From the NCBI GenBank assembly GCA_963757605.1, contig CAVWSF010000002.1, positions 62,001 to 126,000 of the forward strand: a stretch of 64,000 nucleotides of DNA, given 5' to 3'. Origin of the DNA: JAICJC01 sp963757605 (lineage in GTDB: Bacteria > Actinomycetota > Thermoleophilia > Gaiellales > JAICJC01). Under the pieces are notes generated by a model. It was not told where the DNA came from, searched no databases, and worked only from the letters and a program-made list of their open reading frames with translations. Of this stretch, positions 7,915-15,034 are shown one piece after another. Positions within the stretch are counted from its first letter, which is position 1, and each line of letters starts with the position of its first letter. A program made the translations under genes and the position numbers.

Positions 7915-9267
7915 CTAGCGACTCGGCCCGGCCGCGAGCGGCCGCTCCGCGCAGGTCGCCTCGACGGCGCTGGAAAGGACATCCAGGGCCTCGTCAACCT
8001 GCTCGTCAGACGCCACGAGCGAGACGAGGACGCGGATGCAGTTCGAGTGGACGCCGGCCTGGAGCAGGATCAAGCCCGACTGGAGCGCACGCTCCCGGAC
8101 GGCCGCGGCCAGCGCGGGCGCGGGCGTCTTCGACTCGGGGCTCTCCACGAACTCGAGCGCCAGCATCGGCCCCAGCCCGCGCACGTCGCCGATCTGGTCG
8201 AAACGGCCCTTCAGCTCGTCGAACCGGGCCCGGATGCGCTCGCCGATGGCGACGCCGCGGTCGAGCAGTCCGCCCTCGAGCTCCTCGATGACCGCGAGGC
8301 CGGCGACGCAGCCCAGGGGCGAGCCCACGAACGTGCCCCCGATCGAGCTGTCCGGTGCGGCATCGACGATCTCGGCCCGGCCCAGGACGCCCGACATCGG
8401 CACGCCGGCGGCGATCGACTTGGCAACCACGATGAGGTCGGGCTCGATCCCGAAGTGCTCGATCGCGAAGAACCGGCCGGTGCGCCCGAACCCGGACTGC
8501 ACCTCGTCGGCGACCAGGACGATCCCGTGCTCGGAGGCGAGCTCGCGCAGGCCGTGCACCCATTCGACCGGCGGCACCACGAAGCCGCCCTCGCCCTGCA
8601 CCGGCTCGAACACGATCGCCGCGACGTTCTCGGCGGCGACGTGCGTGGTCAGCATCCGCCGCAGGGCGTCGAGCGCCTCGCCGGCGGGGTCGGAGCCTGG
8701 CCAGCGGTACGGGTTCGGGAACGGCGCCCGGTAGACCTCGGGTGCGAACGGGCCCATCCCGGCCTTGTACGGGTGCTGCTTCGAGGTGAGCGACATCGCC
8801 ATCAGCGTGCGCCCGTGGAAGGCGCCGTCGAACGCGATCACGGCCTGACGGCCGGTCGCATGGCGGGCGATCTTGACGGCGTTCTCGACGGCCTCGGCGC
8901 CGGAGTTGAAGAACACCGCCTTCTTGGGGCCCGAGATGGGCGTGCGCTCGAGCAGCCGCTCGGCCAGCTCGACGTATGACTCGTACGGCAGGATCGTGAA
9001 GTCGGTGTGCAGGAAGCGGTCGACCTGCTCGTGCAGCGCCGCCGACACCCGCGGGTTCGTGTGGCCGACGTTGAGGCAGCCGATGCCGCCCGACCAGTCG
9101 AGGAAGACGTTGCCGTCGACGTCGGTGACCGTGCAGCCGTCGCCCCGGTCGATCACGATGGGTGCCACGAGCGTCTTCGCCGCGGCGACGACCCGCTCCT
9201 TGCGCGCCACGATCTCGCGCGAACGGGGCCCCGGGATCTCGGTGCGCAGCTCGACGGTCCCGCCCAT
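7915..9267 (-). CDS. gabT: Class III PLP aminotransferase (4-aminobutyrate aminotransferase-like)
   Basis: 450-residue cytoplasmic PLP enzyme of the omega-amino acid:2-oxo acid aminotransferase group, most like GabT. Visible features: the FNSGAEAVENA phosphate-binding segment, AFHGRT, the Asp of LVADEVQSGFGRTG, the PLP lysine in VVAKSIAAGVP, and GGTFVGSPLG. The frame opens at 9315, but ATG 9267 is chosen because GGAGG sits 8 bases upstream and the protein from there starts like the family. No succinate-semialdehyde dehydrogenase is adjacent, so other omega-amine substrates (ornithine, putrescine, beta-alanine) remain possible. Confidence 0.88.
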   Translation of the reverse strand: MGGTVELRTEIPGPRSREIVARKERVVAAAKTLVAPIVIDRGDGCTVTDVDGNVFLDWSGGIGCLNVGHTNPRVSAALHEQVDRFLHTDFTILPYESYVELAERLLERTPISGPKKAVFFNSGAEAVENAVKIARHATGRQAVIAFDGAFHGRTLMAMSLTSKQHPYKAGMGPFAPEVYRAPFPNPYRWPGSDPAGEALDALRRMLTTHVAAENVAAIVFEPVQGEGGFVVPPVEWVHGLRELASEHGIVLVADEVQSGFGRTGRFFAIEHFGIEPDLIVVAKSIAAGVPMSGVLGRAEIVDAAPDSSIGGTFVGSPLGCVAGLAVIEELEGGLLDRGVAIGERIRARFDELKGRFDQIGDVRGLGPMLALEFVESPESKTPAPALAAAVRERALQSGLILLQAGVHSNCIRVLVSLVASDEQVDEALDVLSSAVEATCAERPLAAGPSR

Positions 9268-9322
9268 ATCAAACACCTCCACGCCGGGGAAAACGAGCAG
9301 CGACATTATCAACAACAGCCTG

Positions 9323-9328
9323 TAGACT
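9323..9328 (+). promoter_or_regulatory. Leaderless-type -10 box TAGACT for dcd
   Basis: TAGACT 7 bases upstream of ATG 9336; no Shine-Dalgarno sequence is present. Confidence 0.5.
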
Positions 9329-9335
9329 CGCTCGG

Positions 9336-9902
9336 ATGGTGCTGTCTGACCGGTCGATCCGCGAGGAGATCGCCGCGGGGCGGATCCTGATCGACCCGTT
9401 CGACGACGCGCTCGTGCAGCCGTCCAGCGTCGACGTCCGGGTCGGGAGCGCGTTTCGGGTCTTTCGGAACTCGCGCTACCCGTACATCGACGTGAAGCTG
9501 CCCATGGAGGATCTGACCGAGCTCGTGACGGTCGCCGACGACGAGCCGTTCATCCTGCACCCCGGCGAGTTCGTGCTCGGGGTCGTGGCCGAGCGGATCG
9601 GCCTGCCGGACGACATCGTTGCGACGCTCGACGGCAAGAGCTCGCTCGGGCGCCTCGGGCTCGTCGTGCACCAGACTGCGGGCGTCATCGACGCCGGCTT
9701 CGACGGGCACATCACGCTCGAGCTGGCGAACGTGGCCAACCTCCCGATCACGGTCTACCCGGGGATGCGCATCGCCCAGCTCAGCTTCATGACGCTCACG
9801 ACCCCGGCCGAGCACCCGTACGGCTCCGGCCGCCTGGGCTCGAAGTACCAGGGGCAGGCCGAGCCGACGCCCAGCCGGTATCACCTGAACTTCACGCCAT
9901 GA
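9336..9902 (+). CDS. dcd: dCTP deaminase
   Basis: 188-residue trimeric enzyme that deaminates dCTP for dTMP synthesis. The N-terminus MVLSDRSIREEIAAG, QPSSVDVRVG, the active-site DGKSSLGRLGL loop, the catalytic Glu region HQTAGVIDAGFDGHITLELAN, and YPGMRIAQL are all family hallmarks. Actinobacterial enzymes are sometimes bifunctional and make dUMP directly; this cannot be decided here. The frame is open further upstream, but ATG 9336 matches the family start and follows a -10 box directly. It overlaps the next gene by ATGA. Confidence 0.96.
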   Translation: MVLSDRSIREEIAAGRILIDPFDDALVQPSSVDVRVGSAFRVFRNSRYPYIDVKLPMEDLTELVTVADDEPFILHPGEFVLGVVAERIGLPDDIVATLDGKSSLGRLGLVVHQTAGVIDAGFDGHITLELANVANLPITVYPGMRIAQLSFMTLTTPAEHPYGSGRLGSKYQGQAEPTPSRYHLNFTP

Positions 9903-10747
9903 GGGTGCTCGTCACCGGAGCGACCGGCTACGTGGGGTCGGCGGTCGTCCGCCGGCTCGAGGCCGACGGCCACGAGGTGCGCCCCTTCTCGCGCGCATCG
10001 GGCGGCGACATCTCCGATGCGGCGGTGGTTGAGCGGGCGATGGAGGGTGTCGACGCGGCGGTGAACCTCGTCGCGATCCTCGAGGGCTCGGGCGAGCAGT
10101 TCGAGCGCGTGGTGGCCGGCGGAGCGCGCAACGTGGTCGCGGCGGCGCAGGCGGCCGGCGTGCGCCGCGTCCTGCACATGAGCGCGCTCGGCGTGACCGA
10201 GGAGCACGCGTCGCTCACCGGCTACTGGGGCGGGAAATGGAAGGCCAAGCAGGCGGTGGTCGGAAGCGGCCTGGACTGGACCGTGCTCGAGCCGAGCTTC
10301 GTCTTCAGCCAGGGCGGCGGGGCGTTCCGGGAGTTCGAGCGACTGGCGCGGATGCCGGTCGTGCCGGTGATCGGGGACGGCCGCTACCGCCACCAGCCGG
10401 TGTGGCTGGGCGACGTCGCCGCGGCGTTCTCGCGCGCCCTGGAGCGGCCGGAGACGATCGGGAACGTCTACCCGCTCGGCGGCCCCCAGGTCTTCACGTT
10501 CCACGAGCTGCTCGACGAGCTCGCCCGGGTCACCGGGCACCGGCCCCACCGGAAGGTGCACGCCCCGGCGGGCTTCGTCCGCCTCCAGGCGAAGCTGCTC
10601 CTGCGCCACCTGCCGCCGCCGCTTCGGGTAACGCCCGACCAGATCACGATGCTCCTCGCCGGAACCGAGTGCGACCTGACGCCGATGCGCGAGGGGCTCG
10701 GGATCGAGCCGGCCTCGATCGGCGAGGCGTACACGAAGTCGGTTTAG
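9899..10747 (+). CDS. NAD(P)-binding atypical SDR (NDUFA9/NmrA-like)
   Basis: 282-residue Rossmann-fold protein of the extended/atypical SDR group. It opens with the dinucleotide-binding VTGATGYVGSAVVRRL glycine motif, and has an LHMSALG segment and a YWGGKWKAKQ stretch at the YxxxK position of the SDR active site. The C-terminal half resembles complex-I-associated NDUFA9-like or sugar-nucleotide-binding proteins (H-Q-P-V-W-x-x-D-V). It is coupled to dcd by ATGA, but no shared pathway is evident. The stop TAG lies inside the left arm of the 203-bp inverted-repeat element, so that element supplies this gene's end. Confidence 0.85.
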   Translation: MRVLVTGATGYVGSAVVRRLEADGHEVRPFSRASGGDISDAAVVERAMEGVDAAVNLVAILEGSGEQFERVVAGGARNVVAAAQAAGVRRVLHMSALGVTEEHASLTGYWGGKWKAKQAVVGSGLDWTVLEPSFVFSQGGGAFREFERLARMPVVPVIGDGRYRHQPVWLGDVAAAFSRALERPETIGNVYPLGGPQVFTFHELLDELARVTGHRPHRKVHAPAGFVRLQAKLLLRHLPPPLRVTPDQITMLLAGTECDLTPMREGLGIEPASIGEAYTKSV

Positions 10748-10947
10748 ATGAGTGATTCCACGCCCCCGTGATGTCCTGGGCGGCGAGAACCGAGTAGCGC
10801 AAGGACGCAGGGAGGGCCAATATCGGGTGATATTGGCCCGACCGAGGACGCAGCGATGCGAAGGTTCGCAGCCGCAGCCCCGCCACACAGCGCCAACCCA
10901 CCACACATGGACGTTCAGGTGCGCGGGGGCGTGGAATCACTCATCTA
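10745..10947. mobile_element. MITE-like element with perfect 24-bp terminal inverted repeats
   Basis: The arms 10745-10768 and 10924-10947 are perfect reverse complements over 24 bases (TAGATGAGTGATTCCACG then C5 G). Both ends begin with TA, consistent with a TA target duplication of the kind made by IS630/Tc1-mariner transposases. Inside are a perfect 11-bp hairpin (10814-10824/10829-10839, loop GGGT) and a 9-bp direct repeat AGGACGCAG (10802-10810, 10845-10853). No ORF of note is inside. The outer TAG at each end is the stop codon of a flanking gene: the SDR on plus and LysE on minus. A very large bidirectional terminator is the alternative reading. Confidence 0.65.
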
Positions 10948-11571
10948 GTCGGTCCCGGCGCGGTAGGCGAGCACGCCGGCGAAGCCGACCAGGCCCACCC
11001 CGGCCACGGCATCGGCGGTGCGGACGAGCCGCGGGCCGACGTGCCGGCGGGCCAGCGCCACGCCACACGAGAGGACGACGAACCAGGCCAGCGAGCCGAC
11101 GGCGACGCCTGCGAGCATCGCGCCCGCCTCGCCGGCGCTGCGGGCCACCCCGGCCGCGGACGCAGCCGCGAAGATGGCCGCCCAGGAGCCGATCGTGGTC
11201 GGGTTGGACGCGGTTGCGGCGAGCGAGGTCAGGAAGGCCCGGCGCGGGCTTCGCACCTCAGCCTCCATCTCGCCGCCCGCCCGGACGCGAAACGCCGACC
11301 ACAGCGTGCGCAGGCCGAGCCAGGCGATCACCGCCGCGCCGACGATGCCGAGCACCGCGCGCAGGCCGCTGTGCGCGAGCACCGGCCCTGCGCCGGCGAT
11401 CCCAAGCGCCGCGTAGCCGGTGTCGACAGCGGCGGCTCCGGCGCCAATCGCAAAGCCGACCGCGACCTCCCCGCCGCGCACGACCGAGCGGATCAAGAGC
11501 AGCGAGATCGGCCCGATCTGGGCCGCGACGAGGAGCCCGAAACCGAGCCCGGTGATGAACGCCGTGAGCAT
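10945..11571 (-). CDS. LysE-family exporter
   Basis: 208-residue inner-membrane protein with five to six TM helices, of the LysE/RhtB/ArgO translocator superfamily, probably exporting an amino acid or related solute. The N-terminal GLLVAAQIGPISLLLIRSV and the second-half TSLAATASNPTTIGSWAAIF carry the family's conserved G-P and N-P signatures. The stop TAG lies within the right arm of the inverted-repeat element. It diverges from the structured RNA upstream, whose promoter begins 24 bases from this start codon. Confidence 0.88.
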   Translation of the reverse strand: MLTAFITGLGFGLLVAAQIGPISLLLIRSVVRGGEVAVGFAIGAGAAAVDTGYAALGIAGAGPVLAHSGLRAVLGIVGAAVIAWLGLRTLWSAFRVRAGGEMEAEVRSPRRAFLTSLAATASNPTTIGSWAAIFAAASAAGVARSAGEAGAMLAGVAVGSLAWFVVLSCGVALARRHVGPRLVRTADAVAGVGLVGFAGVLAYRAGTD

Positions 11572-11594
11572 CGACGGAAAATCTACCGCCGGGC

Positions 11595-11623
11595 TTGGCT
11601 CCGGGGATGGCCGTTGCTACGAT
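11595..11623 (+). promoter_or_regulatory. Promoter of the structured RNA
   Basis: TTGGCT (11595-11600), a 17-base spacer and TACGAT (11618-11623). This is the best -35/-10 pair seen in the window and predicts transcription from about 11630. Confidence 0.6.
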
Positions 11624-11629
11624 GCTCAG

Positions 11630-11860
11630 ACCGCGGAAAGGAGGTGGTCCGACTTGTTAGACGGTTCAAGACGGGCGAGTGGAGGTGCTCGCGGGTAGGG
11701 GCGAGTCCCTGAACCCAAGGGGAATCGCTGCAGCCGGCGTTGGGATAGCCTCCGTCACCTCCTGAGGTGGTCGGAAACAGCAATCGCCGCTACCCAATCC
11801 AAAGCGATCTCACCGCGACGGGGCGTACCGGCCAAGCTGGTGCGCCCCGTCTGTTCTTCT
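11630..11860 (+). ncRNA. Candidate structured non-coding RNA, about 230 nt
   Basis: Lies in a non-coding gap with its own promoter and a strong terminator. Pairings seen by eye: GGTTCA (11663-11668) with TGAACC (11710-11715), enclosing a hairpin GCGAG/CTCGC whose 8-base loop displays GGAGG (11681-11685); ATCGC (11724-11728) with GCGAT (11804-11808); TTGGG-A-TAGC (11740-11749) with GCTACCCAA (11789-11797); and CACCT/AGGTG (11756-11769). Near the 5' end is a second anti-SD-complementary stretch, AAAGGAGGTGG (11637-11647). CACCTCC at 11756-11762 could pair with either GGAGGTG. It was not matched to tmRNA, RNase P RNA, SRP RNA, 6S or common riboswitch cores by eye. It could be a free small RNA or a 5' leader that attenuates the next gene. 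Confidence 0.6.
11817..11860 (+). terminator. Intrinsic terminator of the structured RNA
   Basis: GACGGGGCG/CGCCCCGTC (9 bp) stacked on ACCGG/CTGGT with loop CCAAG, followed by TGTTCTTCT. It ends only 4 bases before the next start codon (11865). Confidence 0.8.
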
Positions 11861-11864
11861 GGGA

Positions 11865-12917
11865 ATGACCGGCATCCGCGCAACGCTCAAGTGGTGGCCC
11901 CTGTGGCTGATTCTCGCCGCGTCGGTCGCCGGCTTCGTCGTCCTCGTCGTCACTGACGACAGCGGCGACGCGGAGGCAAGCCGACATCCGGCCAGGCACC
12001 GCCCGCCACGCAGCGAGTGGCGCGGCCAGATCGCGGTCGCGGTGCCGACGGACACCTCGGCACCGACGGTCGTCGAGGTTGCGACGCCTGAGCGGCGAGC
12101 ACCAGCCGTGATCTATCGGGCACCCAAGTACGAGGCCATCCGCGACCTGGCCTGGTCGCCCGACGGTGCACGGCTCGCCGTCGTCGTCGGAGACCCGGCG
12201 GGCGCGGCGCACGTGCTCGTCATGCTGGCGACCGGCGACGACGTCACGCCGGTGACAGAGGGGGACGCGGTCACGACGTCGTCGGTCGCATGGTCTCCGG
12301 ACGGCACGCACCTCGCCTACGACCTCGGCCGATCCGCAGATCTCGTCCGCGGCACCCCGATCGTGGTGAGCAGCGTGGACGGGTCGCACCGGCACGTCGT
12401 CACCCCGCCCGACGCGTTCGCCGCCGCCCCGTCATGGTCGCCCGACGGGCGCACGATCGCCTACATCGCGACGCAGACGCCGGGGCCGTTCACGGTCGCG
12501 ACCGGAAGGGTGGAGGTCGCGCGCGTGAACGGCGGCACACCTCCGCTCTGGCTCGCCCACGACTACGACGGCCACGATCCCGCGTGGGCGCCGGACGGGA
12601 CGTCTGTCGTGTTCGCGACGAGCTGGCAGGGCGGGCAGGGGCTCGCGATGGTCGCGCCGCGCCACAACGCCACGGCCTACCTCGTGTTCGACTGCAGCAA
12701 GAAGCTGAAGTGCGACGCCGTCGGCCGTCCGACCTTCGGCCCCGGAGACGGCGGCTTCGGGTTCCTGACCTCGTCGGGCCAGCCCCCGCGAACCCGCATC
12801 TCGATGGTGCCGCCCGGCCCCGAGCCCGACTCCGTGCCCGTGTTGCGGCTCCCCGGGTACACCTGCTGCCTGGCCTGGTGGACGCCCCTGGCCGGCGCCG
12901 GCGAGAGCTCGGTCTGA
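11865..12917 (+). CDS. Membrane-anchored TolB/WD40-like beta-propeller protein
   Basis: 350-residue protein with an N-terminal signal anchor (about residues 10-30) and an extracellular beta-propeller of PD40/TolB type. It shows repeated blade motifs: LAWSPDGARLAVV, VAWSPDGTHLAYDL, PSWSPDGRTIAYI and PAWAPDGTSVVFA. A ligand or partner is unknown. It starts 4 bases after a strong terminator, so it needs read-through or regulated antitermination to be expressed from the promoter upstream. Its stop is one base from the stop of the convergent DtxR gene. Part of one blade (12292-12342) is repeated inverted at 16703-16752. Confidence 0.8.
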   Translation: MTGIRATLKWWPLWLILAASVAGFVVLVVTDDSGDAEASRHPARHRPPRSEWRGQIAVAVPTDTSAPTVVEVATPERRAPAVIYRAPKYEAIRDLAWSPDGARLAVVVGDPAGAAHVLVMLATGDDVTPVTEGDAVTTSSVAWSPDGTHLAYDLGRSADLVRGTPIVVSSVDGSHRHVVTPPDAFAAAPSWSPDGRTIAYIATQTPGPFTVATGRVEVARVNGGTPPLWLAHDYDGHDPAWAPDGTSVVFATSWQGGQGLAMVAPRHNATAYLVFDCSKKLKCDAVGRPTFGPGDGGFGFLTSSGQPPRTRISMVPPGPEPDSVPVLRLPGYTCCLAWWTPLAGAGESSV

Positions 12918-12918
12918 G

Positions 12919-13656
12919 CTACATGCCCCAGCGATCGGCGCCGAGCAGCTGGAGCTCGGCGGAGGCGTCGGCGAGCGTCGACACCGGCCCCTCGCCACGC
13001 GTCTCGACGCGCACGGACACGGTGCGGCCGAGCCGGTCCTCGACCGTCGAACGGTGGCCCACGTCGTCCTCGAGCTCGGTGATCGCATCGTCGCCGTCGC
13101 CGGAACGCGACACGATCGTGTAGCGCCGGCCCGGCTCGACGCCCGCCCGGTGCATGTAGTGCAGGATCTCCTCGGCCTCGTTCTCGAGCCGCAGCACGGT
13201 GATCTCGCTCCCGCCCTCGACGGCCGGCATCGCCTCGCCGGGCTCGCGCGGGTAGTCGCCGATCGGGTGCCCGTGCGGGCAGGTCTTCACCTCGCCGATC
13301 ATCTCGAGCATCTTGGCCTCGAGCCGCGGCGAGATGGAGTGCTCCATCGCGTGGGCCTCCTCGTGGACATCGTCCCACGGGATCCCCATGATCTTGACCA
13401 GGTAGGCCTCGACGAGGCGGTGGCGGGCGACGATCCGCTCGGCGACCTCGTGACCGCGATCCGTGAACTGGATCAGCTTGTGGTCGTCGCGGCTCACGAG
13501 CCCCTCGTCGGCCAGCCGCTTCAGCATCTCCGAGGCCGACGGCTGGGACACGCGCAGCGCGCGGGCCAGGTTGGCCTGGGTGCGCTCGATGCCCGCCTCG
13601 TACAGCCAGTAGATGCTCTCGAGGTACTCCTGCGTGGCCTCGGAGAGCTCTTCCAC
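12919..13656 (-). CDS. DtxR/IdeR-family metal-dependent transcriptional regulator
   Basis: 245-residue repressor-type protein that usually senses Fe(II) or Mn(II). It has an N-terminal winged helix (about 1-60; RALRVSQPSASEMLKRL recognition region), a dimerisation/metal domain (about 65-140) with EEAHAMEHSISPRLE and CPHGHPIG metal-ligand segments, and a C-terminal SH3-like FeoA-type domain. GTG 13656 is the start, with TAGACT 6 bases before it. It follows the sufS-nudix-sufU-rieske genes on the same strand, so control of Fe-S assembly by metal is a reasonable inference. Confidence 0.93.
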   Translation of the reverse strand: MEELSEATQEYLESIYWLYEAGIERTQANLARALRVSQPSASEMLKRLADEGLVSRDDHKLIQFTDRGHEVAERIVARHRLVEAYLVKIMGIPWDDVHEEAHAMEHSISPRLEAKMLEMIGEVKTCPHGHPIGDYPREPGEAMPAVEGGSEITVLRLENEAEEILHYMHRAGVEPGRRYTIVSRSGDGDDAITELEDDVGHRSTVEDRLGRTVSVRVETRGEGPVSTLADASAELQLLGADRWGM

Positions 13657-13662
13657 GGGGTC

Positions 13663-13668
13663 AGTCTA
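13663..13668 (-). promoter_or_regulatory. Leaderless-type -10 box TAGACT for the DtxR gene
   Basis: TAGACT 6 bases before GTG 13656, placing the transcript start at or next to the start codon. Confidence 0.5.
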
Positions 13669-13677
13669 CCGACCCGG

Positions 13678-13980
13678 TCAAACCTGGACGTACACCTGGC
13701 CGTCGCGCACGTCGACCGGAAACGCCTCGACATCCTCGGTGGCCGGCAGCGCCAGGACCGCGCCCGTGCGGATGTCGAACCGGGCCCCGTGGCGGGGGCA
13801 GACGACCTCGAACCCCTCGCGCTCACCCTCGCACAGCGGGCCGTCGTCGTGGCTGCAGCGGTCCTCGAGCGCGTAGAACGAGCCGTCGATGCGGTACACG
13901 CCGAGGAACAGCGACCCCGCCTGGACGATCTTCACCCCGCCCTCGGCGATGTCGCCGGCGGGCCCTACGTGGACTTCCAC
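13678..13980 (-). CDS. Rieske-type [2Fe-2S] ferredoxin
   Basis: 100-residue soluble Rieske protein. The two cluster motifs, CSHDDGPLC (C-x-H) and CPRHGARFD (C-x2-H), are 15 residues apart and intact. The rest has the small all-beta fold of dioxygenase-type Rieske ferredoxins (IVQAGSLFLGVYRIDG). The start chosen is GTG 13980, which overlaps the end of sufU by 16 bases; no strong ribosome-binding site is visible, so coupling is likely. In this setting it may deliver electrons during cluster assembly or be a client of the SUF machinery. Confidence 0.87.
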   Translation of the reverse strand: MEVHVGPAGDIAEGGVKIVQAGSLFLGVYRIDGSFYALEDRCSHDDGPLCEGEREGFEVVCPRHGARFDIRTGAVLALPATEDVEAFPVDVRDGQVYVQV

Positions 13981-14363
13981 TCGATGTCGCCGTCGTCCGA
14001 GGCGTCGCCCAGCGCGACGCGGAGGACGTTCACCGACAGAAGAGCGCACTTGAGCCGGATGGGCGAGAGGGGGATCCCGAGCTCCTCGAGCACGTCCTCG
14101 CTCCCCAGCGCGCGCACCTCGGTGACCGTCTTGCCCTTCACGACGTCGGAGATCATCGACGCGGCCGCCTGGCTGATCGCGCAGCCGCGGCCGTTGAAGC
14201 GCACGTCCTGCACCGTGCCGCCCTCGATCTCGAGCTCCACCGAGAGCTCGTCGCCGCACAGCGGGTTCACGCCGTCCGCGGTCGCGGTCGGGTGGTCGAG
14301 ATGCCCGGCGTTTCGGGGATTCTTGTAGTGATCGAGGATGTTCTCGCGGTAGAAGTCGTCCAT
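13965..14363 (-). CDS. sufU: SUF scaffold/sulfur-transfer protein SufU
   Basis: 132-residue IscU/NifU-like protein of the SufU type. It takes sulfur from SufS in Gram-positive SUF systems. It has the YRENILDHYKNPRN N-terminus and the three metal/sulfur cysteines C36 (NPLCGDE), C61 (GRGCAIS) and C106 (LKCALL) with the conserved Asp in PLCGDE. The long SufU insertion between the second and third Cys seems present. ATG 14363 is preceded by TAGAAT, whose TAG is also the stop of the Nudix gene upstream. Confidence 0.94.
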   Translation of the reverse strand: MDDFYRENILDHYKNPRNAGHLDHPTATADGVNPLCGDELSVELEIEGGTVQDVRFNGRGCAISQAAASMISDVVKGKTVTEVRALGSEDVLEELGIPLSPIRLKCALLSVNVLRVALGDASDDGDIEWKST

Positions 14364-14371
14364 CTTGCGGA

Positions 14372-14377
14372 ATTCTA
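14372..14377 (-). promoter_or_regulatory. Leaderless-type -10 box TAGAAT for sufU, sharing the Nudix stop codon
   Basis: TAGAAT 8 bases before ATG 14363; its first three bases are the TAG stop (14375-14377) of the gene upstream. Confidence 0.45.
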
Positions 14378-15034
14378 CTCTTCCCCGGTTGCGAGCCGGA
14401 CAAGCTCCGGCCACCAGGCCGCCGTGATCGACTCGGCGGGCCCGTCGCCGGGGTAGCCGGCGGAGCACCGGGTCTCGGCCACCTCGCCCGGGTGCGGCAC
14501 GATCCGGGCCGACGCGGAGAGGCCGGCGCGGAAGACGACCTGGACGGTGCGGCCGCGGCGGTCGTCCACGAGGGCCATGGGCCGCAGGCCGAGCAGGTCG
14601 CCCGGCCCGAGGCCGAGCTCCTCGTCCGCCTCGGCCACGATCTGGCGTTCCAGCGCGATCCCGGGCACGGCGGTGCCCGCGACGCTGATCGTCCACCCGC
14701 CCGGATGGTCGACGGCGTCCGAGCGCCGCTGCCACAGGACGGAACCGTCCTCGCCCACCAGCGCGAGCTGCACGCCCAGCGCGCCGTGCGTGCCCGGGAG
14801 CGGCCCGGCCCGGTCGGCGGTGTGCCAGGCGTACGTTGCCGGGTAGAGCGCGAGCCGCTCGGGCGAGGCAGCGGCCACCATCAGGATCGGCCCGTCCAGC
14901 ATCGCCGGGTCCGCACGGAGTCGGCGCCGCTCCGCCTCCACACGGGCCGCATGGGCGGGGCCGAGGGCCGGCGCACACCCGACCGCCAGCTCCGGCACGC
15001 GGCGAAGCGGCCGGACGGCGACCCCGCCGCTCAC
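14375..15034 (-). CDS. Degenerate Nudix-like protein inside the suf cluster
   Basis: 219-residue cytoplasmic protein. Residues about 115-155 resemble a Nudix box: glycine, then AEADEELGL matching the R-E-U-x-E-E-x-G-U core, but the first Arg is Ala and the upstream Glu of the box is Ile. Hydrolase activity is therefore uncertain. The start is GTG 15034, overlapping the sufS stop (GTGA). Position between sufS and sufU is unusual and suggests co-expression with Fe-S assembly; a direct role is not shown. Confidence 0.7.
   Translation of the reverse strand: MSGGVAVRPLRRVPELAVGCAPALGPAHAARVEAERRRLRADPAMLDGPILMVAAASPERLALYPATYAWHTADRAGPLPGTHGALGVQLALVGEDGSVLWQRRSDAVDHPGGWTISVAGTAVPGIALERQIVAEADEELGLGPGDLLGLRPMALVDDRRGRTVQVVFRAGLSASARIVPHPGEVAETRCSAGYPGDGPAESITAAWWPELVRLATGEE

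Noticed and set aside
10099..10940. Open frames through the inverted-repeat element, on both strands
   Set aside because: They lack family features and cross the element's hairpins; the element looks non-coding.
11630..11860. Cobalamin, TPP, FMN, c-di-GMP or glycine riboswitch; tmRNA; RNase P RNA
   Set aside because: None of the core motifs of these classes (B12 box, CUGAGA, GGAGAG, tmRNA tag ORF and similar) could be found.
13054..14328. 424-codon plus-strand frame opposite dtxR, rieske and sufU
   Set aside because: All three minus-strand genes have diagnostic motifs, and the plus-strand product has none.
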